Shown one piece after another: positions 49,139 through 60,440 of a DNA stretch of 64,000 bases (position 1 is the first letter of the stretch; every line of letters starts with the position of its first letter). A program made the position numbers and the translations under genes. The stretch comes from Ascaphus truei (taxonomy: Eukaryota; Chordata; Amphibia; Anura; Ascaphidae), in NCBI GenBank assembly GCA_036426205.1, contig CM071573.1:38659455-38723454 (forward strand). Direction: 5' to 3'. The notes under the pieces are model-generated. The model searched no databases and was not told the origin of the DNA. It saw nothing but the letters and a program-made list of their open reading frames with translations.

Positions 49139-50075
49139 TCCAGGTTTGCCAGGGTCCAGTATTGAAATGGACTGTCCTGTATTTGGACACTGTCCAGTAA
49201 AAATGAGAGGTAATACTGGACATGTATGTGTATACCAGGATTGCCTCTCTGGACATGTATGTGTATACCAGGATTGCCTCTCTGGACATGTATGTGTATA
49301 CCGGTATTACCTCTCTGGACATGTATGTGTATACTGGGATTACCTCTCGGGATGTATGTGTATACCGGGATACCTCTCTGGACATGTATGTGTATACCGG
49401 GAGTTAACCTCTCTGGACATGTATGTGTTATACTGGGAGTCCTCTCTGGGACATGTATGTGATAACCGGGATTACCTCTATGGGACAGCGTATGTGTATA
49501 CCAGATTGCCTCTCCTGGTACCATTGTATGTGTATCAGTGATTGCTTGACGATGTTATACCGGTTACCTCTCTGGACATGTATGTATAACCGATTACCGT
49601 CTCTGGACAATGTATGTTTACTATACTCTCAGGAATGTAGTGTATACCGGGATACCCTCTGGACATGTATGTGTATACCGGGTTACCTCTGGAAATGTAT
49701 GTGTATACCGAGATACCTTTGACAGTGTATTTATAACGGGATTACCTCTCTGGACATGTATGTGAATCGGGATTACACTCTCTGGACATAGTGACCTGAC
49801 CGTCTTGGGGGGGGAGGCCGTGGATTTTCCGAGCAGGAGAGAGCAGAGTGGGAGAGCAGTTTGCTGCTAGGGGGCGGGGAAGCTTCCTCCATCCTTATTG
49901 GCTGCTGTGTAATGCAGCCAATCAGGAGCAGGCGTCAGGAGCCTGGTGGTGGGGGCCAAGGAGAAGAGGAAACAGCATGGAGCAGTGAGAGGTGTGTGTG
50001 TCTCAAGCACGTCGCACCTTTCACCATTGTGTCCAGTATTTTTGGAGAAGTCACCTGGCCAGCCTATTTGTATCT
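49139..50075 (+). mobile_element. Putative hAT-like element enclosing a minisatellite
   Basis: CCAGGTTTGCCAGGGTCCAG and TATTTGGACACTGTCCAGTA at the left are echoed inverted by TGTGTCCAGTATTTTTGGAG and AAGTCACCTGGCC at the right. The inverted match is imperfect. Non-coding. Confidence 0.5.
49205..49795 (+). repeat. ~31-34-bp minisatellite, increasingly degenerate rightward
   Basis: Units of CTCTCTGGACATGTATGTGT plus ATACCGGGATTAC. Left units are nearly identical; from about 49430 on, single-base indels accumulate in every unit. About eighteen units. Confidence 0.88.
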
Positions 50076-50732
50076 CTGCGGGTGTGTGAGAGTACATAAA
50101 CGGGGAGGGGCCTCAGAGCCAACCCCTAGGGACCCCCCACCCCCCAGGATCCCCCCTCTGGGTTCCTGAGATTGTTGAGGTTTTTTTGTGCCACTTTCTG
50201 ACATAATAAAGCTACAACTATAGCTGTGGGGTCACCAATATAACATTACAGTGTCATCTCCTAGTCTCTTGTCTACTGGCTGCCAGGGCGAGTCTGTCTT
50301 CTTGCCCTTTGGAAAGACTTTAAATATCTCGGGTAATGAGGGGTTCCTGGAGCACGGGGGTAACAGGTTACATAAACAGAGCTACCAAATAAGTGAGTAT
50401 CATGGGGTGCGTATGCAATCAGTGTATCTGTATGTGTAGGATGTGGAGAATTGTGAAAGTGGGGTAATGGGGCATCAGATGCTGGTATTGGGGGTCCGCA
50501 GGTTAAATGGAAGTGGGCATCATTAACTCCTTTTGCTGCCAGATACACAAACAGGGTATTTGCCTTGCATCCGACAGGAATACTAGTGGGCAAAGTCTGG
50601 AGTCCGATTCATAGCGAAGCCTGAGAGATTAAGGATGAACAGAGATGTGCTGCGGCCTCTCTCATACTTCCAGTGTCACGGACTGACGAACACCCATTTA
50701 TTAACTCCAGCTATGCTTACATCCTTAAACCT

Positions 50733-51157
50733 TGGGTTAAACGCCTGAAGCTGCCAATCCAAAGCACACTCCCTTGCTTGCAGTGTCCAGCAAAGTATCT
50801 AAAATACCCAACGCTTTAGCTGCCTTCTTTAACAAGTACTTATAGTTTAAGGCAGGAGTATCCACCTCCAGTCCTCAAGGACTACCAACAGGTCAGGTTT
50901 TCAGGATATCCCTGCTTCAGCACAGGGGGCTCAACTTGTGGCTCAGTCTTTGACTTTGCCTGAGCCACCTTTGCTGAAGCATTAATATCCTGTAAACCGG
51001 ACCTGTTGGTAGTCCTTGAGGACTGGAGGTGGATACTCCTGCCTTAAACTATAAGTCTTGTTAAAGAAGGCAGCTAAAGCGTTGGGTATGTGAGATCCTT
51101 GCTGGGACACTGCAGGGGGAGGGAGTGTGCTTTGGATTGGCAGCTTCAGGTGTTTAA
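50733..51157. repeat. 425-bp foldback with a family 1 MITE at its centre
   Basis: The outer arms AACGCCTGAAGCTGCCAATC and GATTGGCAGCTTCAGGTGTT pair, as do CTTTAGCTGCCTTCTTTAAC and GTTAAAGAAGGCAGCTAAAG. The MITE arms continue the pairing to the centre near 50945. Bases 50076-50732 hold nothing recognised. Confidence 0.85.
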
Positions 51158-51700
51158 TTTGACAGCAGAAAAAAAAAAATACACATGTTAACCCTTCCCC
51201 TGCTGGAGGGACGAGCAGCACATGGCAAATGATTGCAAGCAAAGGCGTTACTGGCCCCTTTAGCTGCAAAGGGGTTAATAAATAATTGTTTTACAGTGAA
51301 ACAAAGCCCGTTGAAAACATTCATAAGATATTCCCTGTATGATCTTAGACACCGTGTCTTATTCTATTTCCCCTCCTGCCAAGAAGATGCCGTCTCTGGA
51401 CCCACTGAAGACGGTTTTGGCTCATGCCACAGGCTAAGACTTCCTGCCAACACACAGACGCTTGGGGATCTGTCATAACAAGGAGTTCTGTAGAACCAAC
51501 GGGCCAAACTGCAATATCCTCTTCCTTTCTAGGCATAGAGTTCCCGGTGGGCTGTGGGAGTGTAATGCGTATGGTGTCCTCAGCTGTGTATTCGTGATGG
51601 ATGTGAACATGAGGGGTCAGTCCACATTATATCCAATGTGGAATAGAAATTCAGGTTAAACATCATTCATTAACCTCTATACCAGTGCAGACTCTCATTT
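51158..51700. other. Intron 1 stretch without recognised features
   Basis: Mixed composition; an A-run near 51170. No gene or named repeat seen. Confidence 0.5.
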
Positions 51701-51734
51701 ATTCTTTAATCCACAAAATCCCCACCACACTCAA

Positions 51735-52745
51735 TTCTTTCCCCCCCTCTCCCTCAATCCGCCCCAGACTCAATTCTTCCCCCCTCCACTCTCACTCAAT
51801 CCCGCCAACCCACACTCGATTCTTCCACCCTCCTCTCTCACTCGATCCTCCCTACACTCAATTCATCCCCCCCAGACACACATATACATCTCTTCCCCCC
51901 CCTCCCCGCCCCCCGCTTCAACACATCTCTTCCCCCCCCTGCACGCAACCACAACCACACACTCTCCCCCCCCCCCCTGATGCCCCCACACACACATCTC
52001 TTCCTCCCCGCCCACCACCACATCTCTTCCCTCCCCCGCCACACACATCTCTCCCCCCCTGCACGCCACACACATCTCTCCCCCCCCCTGCACGCCACAC
52101 ACATCTCTTCCCCCCCCTGCATGCCACACCACCCATCTTTCCCCCCCCTGCATCCCACACCATCTTCTCCCCCTCGCCAGCCCACCATCTCTTCCCCACC
52201 CATGCATAGCCACACACATCTCTTCTCCCCCGACACACATCTCTTCCCCCCTCCCAGACACACCTCCACCCACATCTCTTCCCCCCCGACGACACACACA
52301 CATCTCACCCACCCCAGACACACACGTCGTCTCACCCCACCCCCGCCCCCCCCCGACACACACGTTTCTCAACCCCCCCCCACCCCCCCCCCCCCCAGGC
52401 ACACACACCTCTCTCGCCCCCCCCCCAGACACACACATCTCTTCCTCTCTCCCCCCCCAGACCAACATCTATTCCCCCCCCCCAGACATACACTCCCCCC
52501 CAGGGACCAACCCTCCCCCCCAAACAGAACACACAACTCCACCCCCCCTAGAGCACGCTCCCCCCCCCCACCCCCCCCCCTCCAGAATACACCTCCCCCC
52601 CCCCAGAAGGACACTAACACCTCCCCCCCCACCCCAGACACCACACTCCCCCCCCCAGGCACCCACAACAGATTCCACGCACACTCTCCCCCCCCACCCC
52701 CACCAGACACCACATATCTCTTCCCCCCCTCTCCCCCCTGCACGC
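51735..52745 (+). repeat. C-rich (purine-poor) minisatellite, ~1 kb
   Basis: Units of ~26-32 bp built from CACACACATCTCTTCCCCCC, CCTGCACGCCA and CCCCAGACACACA, with C-runs of 4-12. Strong i-motif/G-quadruplex potential. Long proline/histidine-rich and glycine-rich frames across it are repeat artefacts. 52746-53250 is ordinary sequence with one C-run. Confidence 0.9.
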
Positions 52746-53254
52746 CACACACTCAATTCAAGATGTTTACCTTGGGGTGTGGTGAGAGATCTGCTCTGGT
52801 CTCGCGTCGCAGGGGCGGCCACGTGTGGCGGATGCAGAAGTTGGGCCCCGACTTTGGGGCAGTCCCAACTTCCGATGCCCAGCACCAACAAGGTAAACAG
52901 GCAGGGGAGGACTTGTCCTCAGAATGAGGGCCCAACTTCCTGCGCCGGCCAACTGGGCCCCCCCCCCCCCGGGCAGGGCCACATTTATCTACTCAAAGAG
53001 CCGCAAGAGACTCCTGCCCTGGTGTGATACAGGCGAACTGTACCACAAGCAAGGATGGAAAGCAAATCACTGCCCCATTGAGAGATCAGCTAAAACAGAT
53101 TGCCCAACTTCTGAGAGAGAATACAAATCCACGCTCGTCTTCCCATTGTGTTTTCAGCGATCAGGTGAACGGAATCCTGGGAGTCCCTGATATGAGATGA
53201 ATCTCTAATATAATACAATTTGTCCTCCTCAATACTCACTCTCTCTCACCCAGG

Positions 53255-53440
53255 GGAGGCCAATTCCAGTCCTCAAGGGCCACCCCCTGGTCAGGTTTTC
53301 AGGATATCCCTGCTTCAGCACAGGTGGCTCATTCAGTGCCAGCTTCAGTACAGGTGGCTCAATCAGTGGCTCAGTCTTCAGGTATCCTGAAAACCTGACA
53401 TGTTGGTGGCCCTTGAGGACTGGAGGTGGCCACCCCTGGT
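53255..53440 (+). mobile_element. Family 1 hAT-type MITE
   Basis: CAGGGGAGGCCAATTCCAGT at the left, GGACTGGAGGTGGCCACCCC plus TG at the right. The centre carries a second, shortened AGCTTCAGTACAGGTGGCTC, a small internal duplication. Bases 53441-55535 show no recognised feature. Confidence 0.78.
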
Positions 53441-55535
53441 GGAACCACTAGCCAGATGCCGTTACACAATGGTCAACATTATACAGTCATAATGAAGTGC
53501 CCCCGCTTGTTCAAACGGTAACCTTAACCGATACGGTAAAAATGTGTGTTTGAGGGGGGGGGTGTTCTGCTACTTCAAAATAAAAATGAGAAAAGCTATA
53601 CGGATATGGGGTGTTCAAAAAAATGGGATCTTCTGGTCCACCATAAAAAGATCCACTAAAGAAGTGGGTTTCAGCCTATAATCTGTGGAACCCGGGGGTT
53701 CTGTTTTGAGAACCGATGTGGTCTGATATTATTTTCTTGAGGACCCAACAATTGTATTGCGCCATATATTTTTTAAATTTTTTTATTGCAAAAAAGGTTA
53801 TTAAATGGTATACAATAATATTATAAAGGATACGGAATATAGAAAGCTGTGTTTAATAAGAGACATACACAAGCAAGCTCAAAACCCAAACCCACTGCAT
53901 TGTAGATATATTTGTGTCATTTGGAGTGCGACTGAGTTTGTGACCAAATATAACTGACCCATATTTACGGAGAATGAATATAGATAAAAAATATATAGTA
54001 ATGTACTAAATAATTTGTCATATTGGATGTAGCATTGGGGCCTTTTTTTGTCTTTTGTAGTTTATTTAATAAAAACATTATTGCCAAACACAGTAATAGT
54101 ATTTTTACGCACATGTGAGAAATGAGTTGGGATTCCACCAAGTCATAATACAAGTCACGCTATATCTGCTCTAAGGGGGTTTAAAACCCCTGCACTACAG
54201 CTATAACTGTACGAAGGAGCACACCACAGGCCTCCAACCATCCTCATGGGGGCATTTAGCAAGCAGATTTATCAGCAGAGGCAGCTCGTCAGCGATGAAC
54301 TATCCCATGCTTCAGCACCTGCGTCACGTCTAAAGAATATCAACATCCAGCTTGACGCAAGCTCGGAAAGCTGCAAGACTACTAGTGTGTGCAAATGATG
54401 CATGCACAGCCAGCACTCTGTACAGAGATATCTGAATTGTTAATGGTCCAATCCAGGAACCTCGCTGAATCTACCACAGTGATTCTGTATTGTGTTCAAC
54501 CCCCACTACCCAACAACACCCATTAACCTATCGGCTATACAAGGGAAACCGCTTGGGCAATGAAGGGGTTAATGGCCTGTCGTAGTTTTCCCTACTATTC
54601 TTTACAATGACTTGCAGCTGCATTCTTTAAGAGGGGGAGAAAAAGAAGCCCGTTAGCTTGGAAATCGTGTGTAGTAGACATTGCTTTGCGTTTCTGTTTG
54701 CATTTTCATGGTGCTTCTGTTCATGCATCCGATAGCTATGTAGGTCACCACTTGTGTGCAGAGGGAAATGTGGCTTTAACAAGGGTTTTAGGTAGGACAG
54801 TGAAGAACCCACAGCACATATGTGCCCAGCAGAAGGGGTGTCAGTTCTGAAATGGCACTGGTAGAACGGTGTATGTTTAAATTTGCATGGAATGTCTAAA
54901 TGGTGAATGAAGCCTGACCTAGCAACATGTACAGGACATAGCATTCGGTCATGCAACCCCGTGTGCACCATTTTTAATTTCCATTTCATGAGTTTCGTGG
55001 ACTTTTGAAGTTATATGAGGGTTGTGCCCCAGGAAAGAATTCTGCACTCCAAAGTGTAAATGCCTGGGACTGAGGGAGCTATATACAGGTAAAACCCTGG
55101 TACGCCAATGTTTGGTAAACTCACGCACTTCTTTGAAGTAAACAGAAGCAGACATGTTAAATCCAAATAATTACCTGTGAGCGTCCGCAACTTAAAGTCG
55201 GTCTCACTGATGAAAACATTTCTGGAGCCCAAGGTCTATGTGCTCCCGTAAACATAAAAGGCCAGCACACGTCCTCTGTGACTGTACTCTTGAGTGGTGA
55301 CTTCGGCCGAATGGCCCTCTCCGTCGCCCATCTCTATTTGTGTCTTCAGTCAACTGGCACACCAAGATGTCCGACCATCTCTCACTAGGGCTACCCCCGG
55401 AGAAATCAGCTAAGTGCAAAGGGCTCTGCAATATACAGTTCCCTGTGCTAAGTGCGTACTAAAGCGCCCTCAATCAGAAGGCCAGGTGAGGTTCAAGAAC
55501 TCTGCAGAGCCCAGGCCTACCAGCCTGACCCACTG

Positions 55536-55575
<40 letters not shown>
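55536..55575 (+). repeat. (TA)n microsatellite
   Basis: About 32 bases of TA followed by (CA)3. Confidence 0.9.
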
Positions 55576-55576
<1 letters not shown>

Positions 55577-55579
55577 TTT

Positions 55580-55985
55580 TTCAGCGGCGCATTTGAAAAT
55601 CCGTCACCCCTAGGCACTTACATGTGTCGACCGCCTCCTTGGTGACGCCCTCCATCTCCTTCGGAATCCCAGTGCCAAATGACGCCTCTAACGTCATCAA
55701 CGTGGCGGCGCACGGCGTCTCGTTGCCATGGTAACGCGACGGCATGCCGTCATTTGACGTTGGCAACGTGACGCCGTGTGATGTCACATTGAGGCATCCG
55801 CGGCGTCCTTAGATGCTGGGATTCCAACGAAGGTGGAGGGGGCTACAAAAAGGGAGCGGCCGACACATGTAAGTGCCTTCTCATTAGGTCCGATAGGCCA
55901 GAGAGTGCGGCAAATGCACATAGCGGCGGAAATATTTCCCGCTCCCAAATTTTGCTGCCCTAGGGCCTCATGGGAAATCCGCCAC
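55580..55985 (+). repeat. GC-rich MITE-like block
   Basis: Contains CTAGGCACTTACATGTGTCG facing CGACACATGTAAGTGCCTTC near 55860 (a ~20-base inverted pair), GTTGCCATGGTAACGCGACG and TTGACGTTGGCAACGTGACG. Mobile origin is an inference; the outer ends are unclear. Confidence 0.5.
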
Positions 55986-56429
55986 TGAGCTTTTTCCAAT
56001 AAAATGCTATTCTTGGGTCGCCAAATAAGTTATGGCGAGTGAAAAAGTGACAAAACCCTTCAGCGTGACGAACTATAAGTGCGTTAATATTACCCAGAAT
56101 CCCTGAGTGCACCACATGCTGTGTGATTATATGGTAAAGCAGGTCCTTACAGATTAACATCTCTGCAGAAGGTGGAATTCAGAGGACCAAGACAGCCAGT
56201 CATTTCTATCACTAATCGCCACAAACTGTGGTGAGCAGTATACTGTATGTGCAGAAACATACAGCTATGCACTTATGTATTAATAGGAAACATGGACGAC
56301 CAACATTTTCACTAGAAATATATACAAAAAATAAAACCGTCATTTCTAGCTATAATTTATGTTTGGCACAAACTCCTGTAAATGAACAAGCTGCAATACA
56401 AAGCAAAGCTGAAAGATGTTCAACCATCA

Positions 56430-56850
56430 CTTTGCCTTAATGGAGCAGCTCCTCCTACTCGTTTTCTTAGAAGCCCCCGTTTGTTTGCAGGGTGTGAACC
56501 TGGAGTCCCCCTGAGGCAAACCCAACTATTTTCAGCTCCGGGGAACCCCGGTTTCCGGGATTTTCTACCAGTGAAGTTACCAGGTTCAAATTTTCCCCAA
56601 GGGAAACAAAATGGCTGCCAAATCTCATGTCAATAGGAAGCTGCAACATCATCAGTTGTGGCTTCCCACTGGGTGGCCATTTAAATTCCCCCTTAAAACC
56701 AGTAACTTCGCCAGTAAGTATCTTGGGAACGTGGAGGCCCCCGGAGCGGAAAATAGTGCGGGTCAGCTCCGGGGGAACCCCGCTTCCAATCCTGTAAATA
56801 AAAATGGAGGTTATTTAGGGGGGGTTACAGAATTTTAACACTTCGCTGCC
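56430..56850 (+). repeat. Probable dispersed repeat
   Basis: GCTCCGGGGAACCCCGGTTT and CAGCTCCGGGGGAACCCCGC occur about 230 bases apart, each with a nearby AACAAAATGG/AAAAATGG phrase, so the block may be two diverged tandem halves. Class unknown. Confidence 0.35.
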
Positions 56851-57039
56851 AGAAACACCGGCGACCCTGCCCTGTAATGCATTGCTGGCCTTTCTTGCAG
56901 CAAAAGGGTCCAATAGCAACTCTGCAAAATATATTTACAATAAATGTATGTGACCCTTTTAAGAATTCTGGACTATTTTATAGCACACGTCAGACTTAAC
57001 AGTTGTTAGTTTTAGCAGCTTATTTTTTTTAGTGTACAG

Positions 57040-57340
57040 TAAATAAAAATCCCACTTGTGAGCATACTCATGTCTTAGACAGGTCTGCGACCCTGCCTTT
57101 CCCCATTATCTCTTAACATACAATGTTTCCACTGCAGCCAGGGATTCTGGGAAATGACATTTAAATGAGCACTCAGTCTTACCTTTTGCTTCTTATCCAT
57201 TTTAACATGGGACCCCTATAAGCTTACGCCTGCTGCATTATACCGCTATTCCAGCACAACTTGGGTTAAAGAAGTACATGGCCAGTAACCCTACTCACAG
57301 ACTGCTATTTGGACCTTTTGGGTCTCATCACTGCGAGGTT
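57040..57340 (+). mobile_element. Family 2 element, longest copy
   Basis: CTTAGACAGGTCTGCGACCC, CAGGGATTCTGGGAAATGAC, CATGGGACCCCTATAAGCTT and ACCTTTTGGGTCTCATCACT in the same order as at 34030-34310. Confidence 0.68.
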
Positions 57341-57799
57341 GGTTGCTGGCTCTGCAACGTGACGCTGGTACGTGGGTATAACCAGTAGTTCTTTTAGAGA
57401 ATTCATGGTGAAGTGGCAGGCAGAGAACGTAACTCTGCAGCCCATGGTGGATATAGGCGAGAGACGAGAATATAGAGGTACTGAAAAGTATTAGCTACAG
57501 CCGTCTATTAGCGGATACCTCACCCCTACTAACCCATTTTAAACTAGTAGCATTCTTCTCACTGCAAAAATTCTGGTTGGACTAATACTTTCATGACTCA
57601 CAAGCCTTTCTTCAGAAGTACTGTTCTCAAGAAGGTCTCCAAAGCTTGTGTAGTATAACATATCATGATGCTCCACTAAAAGTACCACCGACTGCAAAGT
57701 ATCAACAATAGCTACTGGAAGGCAGCACTATGGGTTGTAAGACAACTCCAGTGATGAAGATGGAAGTAATGCAATATTGTCGTAGTAAAATATACGGAC

Positions 57800-58835
57800 A
57801 ACTTCCCTGGATGGCCATCCGTCGACTGAAACTTAACATGGCAAAAACAGAGCTCCTTATACTTCCTCCCAAACCTGGCCCTACTACCTCCTTTCACATT
57901 ACTGTTGGAAATACGATCATTCACCCAGTAGCCCAAGCACGCTGCCTAGGGGTCACACTCGATTCCTCTCTCACATGCTCCTCTCACATTCAAAACGTTT
58001 CTAAAACTTGTCGCTTTTTCCTCCGCAATATCACAAAGATACACCCTTTCCTCTGTTACTCGTCTGCTAAAACTCTGACTCAGGCCCTCATTCTCTCCCG
58101 TCTCGATTACTGCAACCTCCTGCTGTCCGGTCTCCCTGCCTCTCACCTGTCTCCCCTACAATCTATACTAAAGCTGCTGCCAGAATCACTCTTCTCTTTC
58201 CTAAATCTGTCTCCGCGTCTCCCCTCCTGAAATCCCTCTCCTGGCTTCCGATCAAATCCCGCATCTCACACTCAATTCTCCTCACTTTTAAAGCTTTACA
58301 CTCCTCTGCCCCTCCTTACATCTCAGCCCTAATTTCTCGCTATGCACCATCCCGACTCTTGCTGTCTTCTCAAGGATGTCTTCTTTCTACCCCCTTTGTA
58401 TCTAAAGCCCTCTCCCACCTTAAACCTTTCTCCCTGACTGCCCCGCACCTCTGGAATGCCCTTCCCCTCAATACCTGACTAGCACCCTCTCTATCCACCT
58501 TTAAGTCCCACCTTAAGACACACTTGCTTAAAGAAGCATATGAATAGCACTGTGGATAATCCTGGACACATGATACAAAAAGCTTGGCCCCCTGGAGACG
58601 CACTTACTAGAATTCCCTCCTACTGTCTCTATACCTTCTCCTACATACCAATTAGATTGTAAGCTCCTCAGAGCAGGGACTCCTCTTCCTTAATGTTACT
58701 CTTATGTCCGAAGCACTTATTCCCATGACCTGTTATTTATATTATTTGTTATTTATATGATTACAACATGTATTACTACTGTGAAGCGCTATGTATATTT
58801 ATGGCGCTATATAAATAAAGACATATAATACAATA
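57800..58835 (+). mobile_element. L2-type LINE 3' part
   Basis: Frame from 57806 reads LKLNMAKTELLILPPKPGP, then RCLGVTLDSSLTCSSHIQNV and ALILSRLDYCNLLLSGLPAS. These are the conserved K-T-E, LGVtLDsslsf and LdYCNsLLaGLP blocks of L2-clade reverse transcriptases. Stops and frameshifts follow near 58230. The 3' UTR ends in TTAGATTGTAAGCTCCTCAG and GCGCTATATAAATAAAGACA. Dead, 5'-truncated. Sense orientation is opposite to GRK5. Confidence 0.85.
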
Positions 58836-59319
58836 CAATACTTCCCTTTTTGCTGAGATATATCTCAGGACTCCAGTGATAGAAGTGTGATGGTGCACAG
58901 CCATACTGACCACTTTTACCTTTGTAACAAGCAACCCGAAAGTGATCATTTTTTCACCCCTAAGCTGACAGAGAGACGAAATGGCAATACCTTGTATTTG
59001 TAGGCCCATGTGGCAGGATAGGGGTTAAAGGAAGTCCAGCTAATGGGTAATAACACATGGTGAGCTCACATGGCTTTTATTCCGCATGCATTGATTGTTG
59101 CCCAACTTCTCACCAAATAACTTTTAGACCCAAATCCACAACGCTCTATTAAGTCACAAAGTGGCATTAACCTAACTTAATGCCATGTTAAGACTAACAG
59201 TGTGTCTGCAGAGGACAACAGCTTCATGTTAAGATATGGGGGGGTTTTCCCCATAAAGAGGATAGCATTAACTGTACCAGACGTTAGTGATAATGACGTG
59301 CAAATGATGCATTATCACA

Positions 59320-59510
<191 letters not shown>

Positions 59511-59659
59511 GTGGAAGCCCGGGGTATAGGGGGGTTAGATAGGCATTTCATGATCTCCTAGGAGAGGGGAGGGTGCAGGGGATGTACCAGGCTAGCTGCC
59601 TCCTCTTCCTCCTTCCTTTCTCTCCCGTCTTTCCCCAGTCATCTCGCTTTCTCTCTTAC

Positions 59660-59711
59660 CTTCTCTGGCTTTCAGCAGGACCGTGTTGGCGACAATGTTT
59701 TCGAGCTCCAT
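59660..59711 (-). CDS. GRK5: GRK5 coding exon 1 (start codon, residues 1-17 plus first base of codon 18)
   Basis: GRK5 is a Ser/Thr kinase that phosphorylates agonist-occupied G protein-coupled receptors at the plasma membrane, which recruits arrestin and desensitises them. This exon encodes MELENIVANTVLLKARE and the first base of a Gly codon. The sequence is the conserved N-terminal helix of GRK4/5/6, needed for receptor-stimulated activity. It is followed by a GTAAGA donor. The start is chosen because the reading begins exactly at the family's N-terminus. The same frame stays open upstream for over 200 codons, but only because it runs through a purine/pyrimidine minisatellite, so that extension is not coding. 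Exon 2 follows 34.6 kb away in compatible phase 1. GRK5 is preferred over GRK4/6 from exons 11-13. This exon alone does not separate the paralogues. Confidence 0.93.
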
Positions 59712-59749
59712 TGACAGGCTGCGTTTACAAGGTAGCACTGCAGCAAGCT

Positions 59750-60440
59750 CCAGAGGCAGCAGCAGGAGCAGGAGGGGAAGGGAGGAGGGAGGGGGGAGAG
59801 GGGAAGGGAGGGGGAGAGGGGAAGGGAGGGAGAGCAGCAGGGACAGGAGGAGGGGAGAGGGAGATGGGGAAAGAAGGGAGGTGAGGGAGAGGGTAGAAGG
59901 GAGGGGGAGAGGAGAAGGGAGGGAGAGCAGCAGGAAGGGAAGGAGGAGGGGAGAGGGAGATGGGAAAAGAAGGGAGGTGAGAGAGAGGGTGGAAAGGAGG
60001 GAGAGAGGGGAAGGGAGGGAGAGCAGTAGGGGAAGGAGGAAGGGAGGGATCAGATACCAAATAAAGGGATTAATTGATGTGAGAGGTGTAAAGGGAAGAG
60101 GTGGGGGGTGGGAGGGAGTGTGGTTGTATAGGGAAGAGAGATTGGTGAGAGGGTGAGAGGGGGAGAGAGGGGAGGATGAGGAAAGGTAGAGACTGGAAGG
60201 ACGGGTGAGGTGCGGATGGTTAAAGAGAGTGGGAGAGATGTGGAAGGAAAGAGGGGGAGATGTGAGGGGGTTGGAGATTGTGGTAGGAAGGAGAGAGGGG
60301 TGCTGGTGAGAGGGAAGAGAAAGAGGGGTAAAAGGCGAGGAGAGGGGTGTAATACTAATAATGGACAATGTGTTGATAGGAAAAGAGTGGGGGGAAAGGG
60401 GTAGAAGAGGAGAGACTAGAAGAGAAGGGGACTGTGGTAG
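59750..60440 (+). repeat. Polypurine minisatellite upstream of exon 1
   Basis: Begins about 40 bases beyond the start codon. At least two and a half units of 93 bp, each with AAGGGAGGGAGAGCAGCAGG and GAGAGGGAGATGGGAAAAGA (starts near 59823, 59916, 60009), then degenerate GA-rich sequence to ~60440. It occupies the expected 5' UTR/promoter, which would be pyrimidine-rich on the gene strand. No CpG island or TATA box is obvious. Confidence 0.88.

Noticed and set aside
51838..52927. Long Pro/His-rich and Gly/Cys-rich frames on both strands
   Set aside because: Translated C-rich tandem repeat; no domain, no splice context.
57730..58230. 166-codon frame as a host gene
   Set aside because: The residues are reverse transcriptase blocks of an L2 LINE, followed by stops and an L2 3' tail.
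59592..60368. 258-codon minus-strand frame that includes MELENIVANT
   Set aside because: Only the part from 59711 is conserved. Upstream codons are translated minisatellite (Ser/Pro/Leu repeats), and downstream codons run past the GTAAGA donor.
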